Assembly (NCBI GenBank): GCA_035943635.1 | Contig: DASZBX010000080.1 | Coordinates: forward strand, 1 to 64,000 | Length of the DNA: 64,000 nt | Source: DASZBX01 sp035943635 | GTDB lineage: Bacteria; Actinomycetota; Actinomycetes; Streptomycetales; Catenulisporaceae | Reading direction: 5' to 3' | Part shown: positions 60,624 through 64,000 of the stretch, in pieces | How the letters are laid out: each line of letters opens with the position of its first letter | Position numbering within the stretch: position 1 is the stretch's first letter | Position numbers and translations under genes: made by a program | Notes under the pieces: generated by a model | The model's input: the letters and a program-made list of their open reading frames with translations, nothing else | What the model was told of the DNA's origin: nothing | Database searches by the model: none

Positions 60624-61598
60624 GTGACCGACGAACCGAGCCCTTGCCTGCTGGTGGATGACACGCTCGATCTGGGTTTGGACGTAGCCGCCCCGGCTCG
60701 CGTCTACGACTACCTCCTGGGCGGGCGCACCCATTTCACCGCGGACCGGGAGTTCGTGGGCCACCTGGCGGCGGCCTTCCCCGGAGTGTTCCGCGCGGCG
60801 CACGCCAACCGCGCGTTCGCCCGCCGCGCCACCGGCTACCTCGCCGCGCGCGGGCTGCGCCAATTCCTGGAGGTCGGCGCCGGGATTCCCCACGCCCCGA
60901 ACCTGCACGAGATAGCCCGGGCCGCAGGCCCCGATGCGCGCGTCGTGTATGTCGACCACGACCCGGTCGTGATCACCTATGTGCACGCACTGCTGTGCAC
61001 CGGTTCCCGCGGCCAGATCGCCTGCCTGCAGGCCGACCTGACCGACCCGGACGCGATCCTTCGCTCCCCGGTCGTGCGCACCACCCTGGACCTTGCCCGG
61101 CCGGTCGCCCTGGGACTGACGGGGATCTTGCACGGCCTCTCCGATGATCAGCGGGCCCGGCAGATCGTGGCCACCCTGACCGGCGCGCTGGCACCCGGCA
61201 GCGCCCTGATGCTTTCCCACCCGACCGGTGACCTCGACGCCGGGGCACTGACAGCCGCCGCCGAGGTCTACCGCGCCGCCGGCATCCCGGTCCGGCTGCG
61301 CACTCGCGCTCAGGTCGAGCAGTTCTTTGACGGGTGGGATCTGGTCGCGCCGGGCGTGTGCCGGACCGGCTGCTGGGCCCGGGAGAGACCGCGATGGCCG
61401 GGCGGGGCGTGGCGCGGCTGGGTGCCGTCGTTCAGGCGCTGCCGGTGTTCGGACGACGGGGCCGCAGCCTACGCCGGTGTGGCGTTCAAAACGGCTAAGG
61501 CGCCGGACCGCGGGGCCCGCGGCCGGCTGTGGCCGCCGTCCCGGTGGCGTCAGGAACGGTGCGCGGCGCGAGGCGGATCAGTGGACAGATGGGAGTAG
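60624..61598 (+). CDS. SAM-dependent methyltransferase of the DUF574/Methyltransf_19 family
   Basis: This encodes 324 residues from GTG 60624 behind GAGGAAGGAG. The family signature is clear: VAAPARVYDYLLGGRTHFTADREF (about 21-44), FLEVGAGIPHAPNLHEIAR (SAM motif I), ARVVYVDHDPVVITYVHALL, PVALGLTGILHGL and a terminal AYAGVAFK. These proteins are numerous in streptomycetes and have no proven substrate. The C-terminal 60 residues after VCRTGCW are longer and more basic than usual. It heads a likely operon with the fusion protein that starts 31 bases downstream. Confidence 0.85.
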   Translation: MTDEPSPCLLVDDTLDLGLDVAAPARVYDYLLGGRTHFTADREFVGHLAAAFPGVFRAAHANRAFARRATGYLAARGLRQFLEVGAGIPHAPNLHEIARAAGPDARVVYVDHDPVVITYVHALLCTGSRGQIACLQADLTDPDAILRSPVVRTTLDLARPVALGLTGILHGLSDDQRARQIVATLTGALAPGSALMLSHPTGDLDAGALTAAAEVYRAAGIPVRLRTRAQVEQFFDGWDLVAPGVCRTGCWARERPRWPGGAWRGWVPSFRRCRCSDDGAAAYAGVAFKTAKAPDRGARGRLWPPSRWRQERCAARGGSVDRWE

Positions 61599-61629
61599 CG
61601 CGATGTTCTCACCGGAGGAAGGAGTGGAT

Positions 61630-63339
61630 ATGCGGGGCGTGGTGGTGGCGGTGTGTGCGTCGGCCCAGGCGACCGAGGAGGCCGCAGCGGTAGAAGCCGA
61701 TCTCGTAGGCCGCGGTGCGATCGTCTTGGGCCCAGCGCCCGAGGAAGTCGGGGTCGGGGATTCGCGGCACCTCGGGACGCTGGCGGGGTATGACCGGCTC
61801 CGGATCGAGATAGCCGAGCGGGTCGTGGTCGTCCATGCCGACGGGCGCGTGGACGAGGCGTGCGCCGACCAGATCAGCTACGCCCTGAGGATCGAATGCC
61901 CGGTGGACTTCCACAGCCCGGTGGTACGGATGCACCTGGCTGCGGACCTCTACGACGCGGTCACGCGCGGGGACCCAGGCCGCAAAAGTGTGGACGTGCG
62001 ACTGGCCGACGCCCCACGCGAGAGCCTGGGCCCCGGAACGCTCATCACGTTCGCCCAGCGCGACCCCGGGCACGAGGGAACGCTGCTGTGCCGAGTAGCG
62101 CGGATCGACCACTTCGCCGACCGGTCGGGGCTGGTGGCCGCCGTGGATCCTGGCGCAGTGCTGCCGGGTGCGGACCGGGCCGGGTTGGCCGCACAGCTGG
62201 AGGAGATCTATCCGGGAGCCGGAGACCGGGCACATCTGGCGATCCACGTGCAGTACCTCGGGCAGGTCGACCCCCAGGCAACACGGCAGACGACCTGGGG
62301 CCGGGCTCAGGAGAAGTCCACGTGGCGCGCCGCGGTCCTAGTCACCAACCTGGATCGGGACGTGCTGCTGGTCAAAGAGGCCGGGCACTTAGACTGGCGG
62401 CTGCCCGGCCACAGCCCCGTCACCCCGGCCGATGTGAACTTGGCCGTCGTCCGGGCTCTGACCCGCGACGTGGGCCCAGCAGCCGACAAGATCTTCCCGG
62501 CGCGGCTGCTGGTGAACGATCTGCTGCGCTCTGCCCGGGGATGGGAGTTCGAACTCGTCCTAGACGGTGGCGTGGTGACTGGCGAGCAGGCCGGCGCGAT
62601 CACAACCGGCCCGGTCGTCCAGGACGGGAACGAGGTCGAGTGCCGGGCGTTCGTCGCGGTCGACCAGATCGGCGCTCTGCTCGCTCCCGGGCTGGCGCGC
62701 CGGGTGACTGGCGCCCACCGTCGCCTGCTGTCCGAGAATGCGCCAGGGCGGCTGAGCCACGGATACGCACCGGGGACCCGGCCGGTGTGCACCTGGCACG
62801 AGGATGTCGCGGTACCCGACGGCGTGCCGGTCGGGAAGGTCGCACTCTTCGCGTTCGACCCCGATGATGGCCGCGTGCTCCTACACCACCACATGTACCA
62901 GCACAGATACGCCCTCCCCGCCGCCCGCCCGGAACCCGAGGAGGGCGGGCAGCTGCTGACGACGGCGACCCGGGCGGCGTACGAGCAGGCGCAGATCGTG
63001 ATCGAGGACGCAATCCTGCTCGGCTACCTGTACACCCGCAACGACCCGGCCCATCCCGGCGGGCTCGTCCAGGTCTTCTACGCCGCCCCGATCGTGCGCT
63101 ACGAGCAGGCCGACCCGCACCAGGACCTCAGACATGAGGTCACCTGCCCGCCGTACCGCCGGTTTCTGTGCGACCCCCGCCGCGCCGCCGACCTGCTCGA
63201 TGACGGGCCCACCGGCTTCGTTCGGGCGGCCGCAGCCGCCCGTGCCGCCGCGGTCTTCCGGATCCCGGCAGGAAGCAGCGCGCCCGACGGGTACCTCGAC
63301 CACGCCTACACCCCCATCCGCAGCACCGGCCGGCCCTAG
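61630..63339 (+). CDS. deoxyribosyltransferase-like/ASCH/Nudix-like fusion
   Basis: This encodes 569 residues from ATG 61630 (strong GGAGGAAGGAG); ATG 61603 is possible. Residues 1-95 resemble nucleoside 2-deoxyribosyltransferases (VVVAVCASAQ...LGTLAGYDRLRIEIAERVVVVHADGRVDEACADQISYAL). Residues of about 115-215 are an ASCH domain (RKSVDVRLADAPRESLGPGTLITFAQRD...LLCRVARIDHFAD...LEEIYPG). Two Nudix-like folds follow (AAVLVTNLDRDVLLVKEAGHLDWRLPGH and KVALFAFDPDDGRVLLHHHMYQHRYALPAARPEPEEG), both lacking the REUxEE metal box. The combination suggests binding or processing of modified nucleosides/nucleotides, but the Nudix parts look inactive. Confidence 0.75.
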   Translation: MRGVVVAVCASAQATEEAAAVEADLVGRGAIVLGPAPEEVGVGDSRHLGTLAGYDRLRIEIAERVVVVHADGRVDEACADQISYALRIECPVDFHSPVVRMHLAADLYDAVTRGDPGRKSVDVRLADAPRESLGPGTLITFAQRDPGHEGTLLCRVARIDHFADRSGLVAAVDPGAVLPGADRAGLAAQLEEIYPGAGDRAHLAIHVQYLGQVDPQATRQTTWGRAQEKSTWRAAVLVTNLDRDVLLVKEAGHLDWRLPGHSPVTPADVNLAVVRALTRDVGPAADKIFPARLLVNDLLRSARGWEFELVLDGGVVTGEQAGAITTGPVVQDGNEVECRAFVAVDQIGALLAPGLARRVTGAHRRLLSENAPGRLSHGYAPGTRPVCTWHEDVAVPDGVPVGKVALFAFDPDDGRVLLHHHMYQHRYALPAARPEPEEGGQLLTTATRAAYEQAQIVIEDAILLGYLYTRNDPAHPGGLVQVFYAAPIVRYEQADPHQDLRHEVTCPPYRRFLCDPRRAADLLDDGPTGFVRAAAAARAAAVFRIPAGSSAPDGYLDHAYTPIRSTGRP

Positions 63340-63461
63340 CCGTCCGCCGCCGGCCACACAGCCGGGCACCGAAGCGCCCTGATCGCCGGGTCTCCGCCGC
63401 AGCCTCTTCACCCCCACGTCATCGACCACGAGCACAACTACTGATGGAAAGGCCTTTTTTG

Positions 63462-64000
63462 ATGAGCGAGAATGCTCTGGTCCGCAGCGCCGAGGAGTGG
63501 ACCAGACACCCCTCCGACCCCGCCTCGGCGCTGGCATCGGCGATGTCGGCGGTGCCGGCGCTCTGCTTCACCCCGCACCTGGCGGCCGTGGCCGCCGCGA
63601 TCTGCCCGGGCGAAGCGTGTCGGCACCTTGCAGTGTTGGCGGCCATGGACCTCGTGCAACGAGACGGGGACCGCTACCACATGGCGGCCGAGCAGCCTGG
63701 CGCGGGCGCGGGCGATCCGGACGCGGCACGTCGGATCGTGGCCTGGCACCTGCATGCCGCAGACGCGGCCTTGAGCGCCATGGGCATGAACATCCGCTAC
63801 CAGCCGCTGTCCGGGCCGGCGGCGCAGGAGCTGCCCGAGGCTCCGGGTGGGTTCCACGACGGGTACGGCTGGTTGTGGGCGCACCGTGAGAACCTCTTGG
63901 TCGTGCTCCGGGTCGCCGTCGATCGGGGCTGGTGCGAGCAGGGGTGGCAACTGGCCGTGATCCTGGCCGAGGTGTGCGCGCTGACCAACGACACCGTTCG
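63462..64000 (+). CDS. TPR-type protein resembling STAND C-terminal regions (runs off the window)
   Basis: The open frame starts at ATG 63462 after GATGGAAAGG and has no stop before the window ends (179 codons visible). The order LASAMSAVPALCFTPHLAAVAAAICPGEACRHLAVLAAMDLVQRDGDRYHM, ARRIVAWHLHAADAALSAMGMNIRY and YGWLWAHRENLLVVLRVAVDRGWCEQGWQLAVILAEV matches the winged-helix and first TPR segment found after the NB-ARC domain in AfsR-like STAND proteins. Here it stands without an NTPase domain. Function unknown. Confidence 0.65.
   Translation, partial: MSENALVRSAEEWTRHPSDPASALASAMSAVPALCFTPHLAAVAAAICPGEACRHLAVLAAMDLVQRDGDRYHMAAEQPGAGAGDPDAARRIVAWHLHAADAALSAMGMNIRYQPLSGPAAQELPEAPGGFHDGYGWLWAHRENLLVVLRVAVDRGWCEQGWQLAVILAEVCALTNDTV

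Noticed and set aside
1..64000. tRNA, rRNA genes and CRISPR arrays
   Set aside because: No cloverleaf-like segment with CCA-type ends, ribosomal sequence or regularly spaced repeats was seen, including beside the recombinase gene.

Overview
The window is very G+C-rich DNA of an actinomycete, probably Streptomycetaceae or a close relative such as Catenulisporales. The evidence is G/C-saturated third codon positions, many GTG starts, chains of ATGA or GTGA start/stop overlaps, and families typical of that group: a DUF317 protein, a DUF6907-like protein, an HxlR regulator, an XRE-TPR regulator, a Methyltransf_19-type methyltransferase and an actinobacterial Tad pilus locus. No rRNA, tRNA or CRISPR array was seen. 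All family names rest on motif reading, not on database searches.

Layout. (1) 0.1-6.4 kb: small accessory genes, mostly unrecognised. (2) 6.8-10.1 kb: a two-gene Gabija anti-phage system, with GajA (OLD-type ATPase plus TOPRIM nuclease) and GajB (UvrD-like helicase) translationally coupled. (3) 10.3-15.1 kb: small hypotheticals, a double winged-helix protein and an HxlR regulator. (4) 15.5-31.0 kb: a Tad/Flp pilus locus on the minus strand with a divergent prepilin peptidase. It is split between tadC and the pilin genes by a plus-strand trio of tyrosine recombinase, XRE protein and zinc-ribbon recombinase-like protein. (5) 31.3-37 kb: a stretch less G+C-rich than its surroundings, carrying an accessory argS, an APH-type phosphotransferase, two small genes and a complete IS4-family element with 19-bp inverted repeats and a 10-bp target duplication. 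(6) 37.2-50.6 kb: two divergent operons that look like an unusual biosynthetic cluster without PKS or NRPS genes. They encode an acyltransferase, a PhyH oxygenase, three glycosyltransferases, a nucleotidyltransferase, a fused kinase-like/PLP-decarboxylase, an unknown 609-residue protein, an SDR, a short adenylating enzyme and a methyltransferase. (7) 50.9-56.2 kb: an RsbW-like ATPase, an XRE-TPR regulator, an S9 peptidase and a helical-repeat protein. (8) 56.3-64 kb: a permease, a degenerate glycerol-kinase-like protein, a degenerate APH-like protein, a methyltransferase, a deoxyribosyltransferase-like/ASCH/Nudix-like fusion and the start of a TPR protein.

The most striking non-coding signal is a perfect inverted repeat, TGCGGACA...TGTCCGCA. 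It occurs three times and only between genes: in the divergent promoter of the biosynthetic cluster, in front of the XRE-TPR regulator, and between the S9 peptidase and the 55.2-kb gene. It suggests one regulon joining regions 6 and 7. The two best candidates for undescribed systems are the 37-50 kb cluster with its kinase-decarboxylase fusion, and the 56-63 kb operons, where two neighbouring kinase-fold proteins have both lost catalytic residues.
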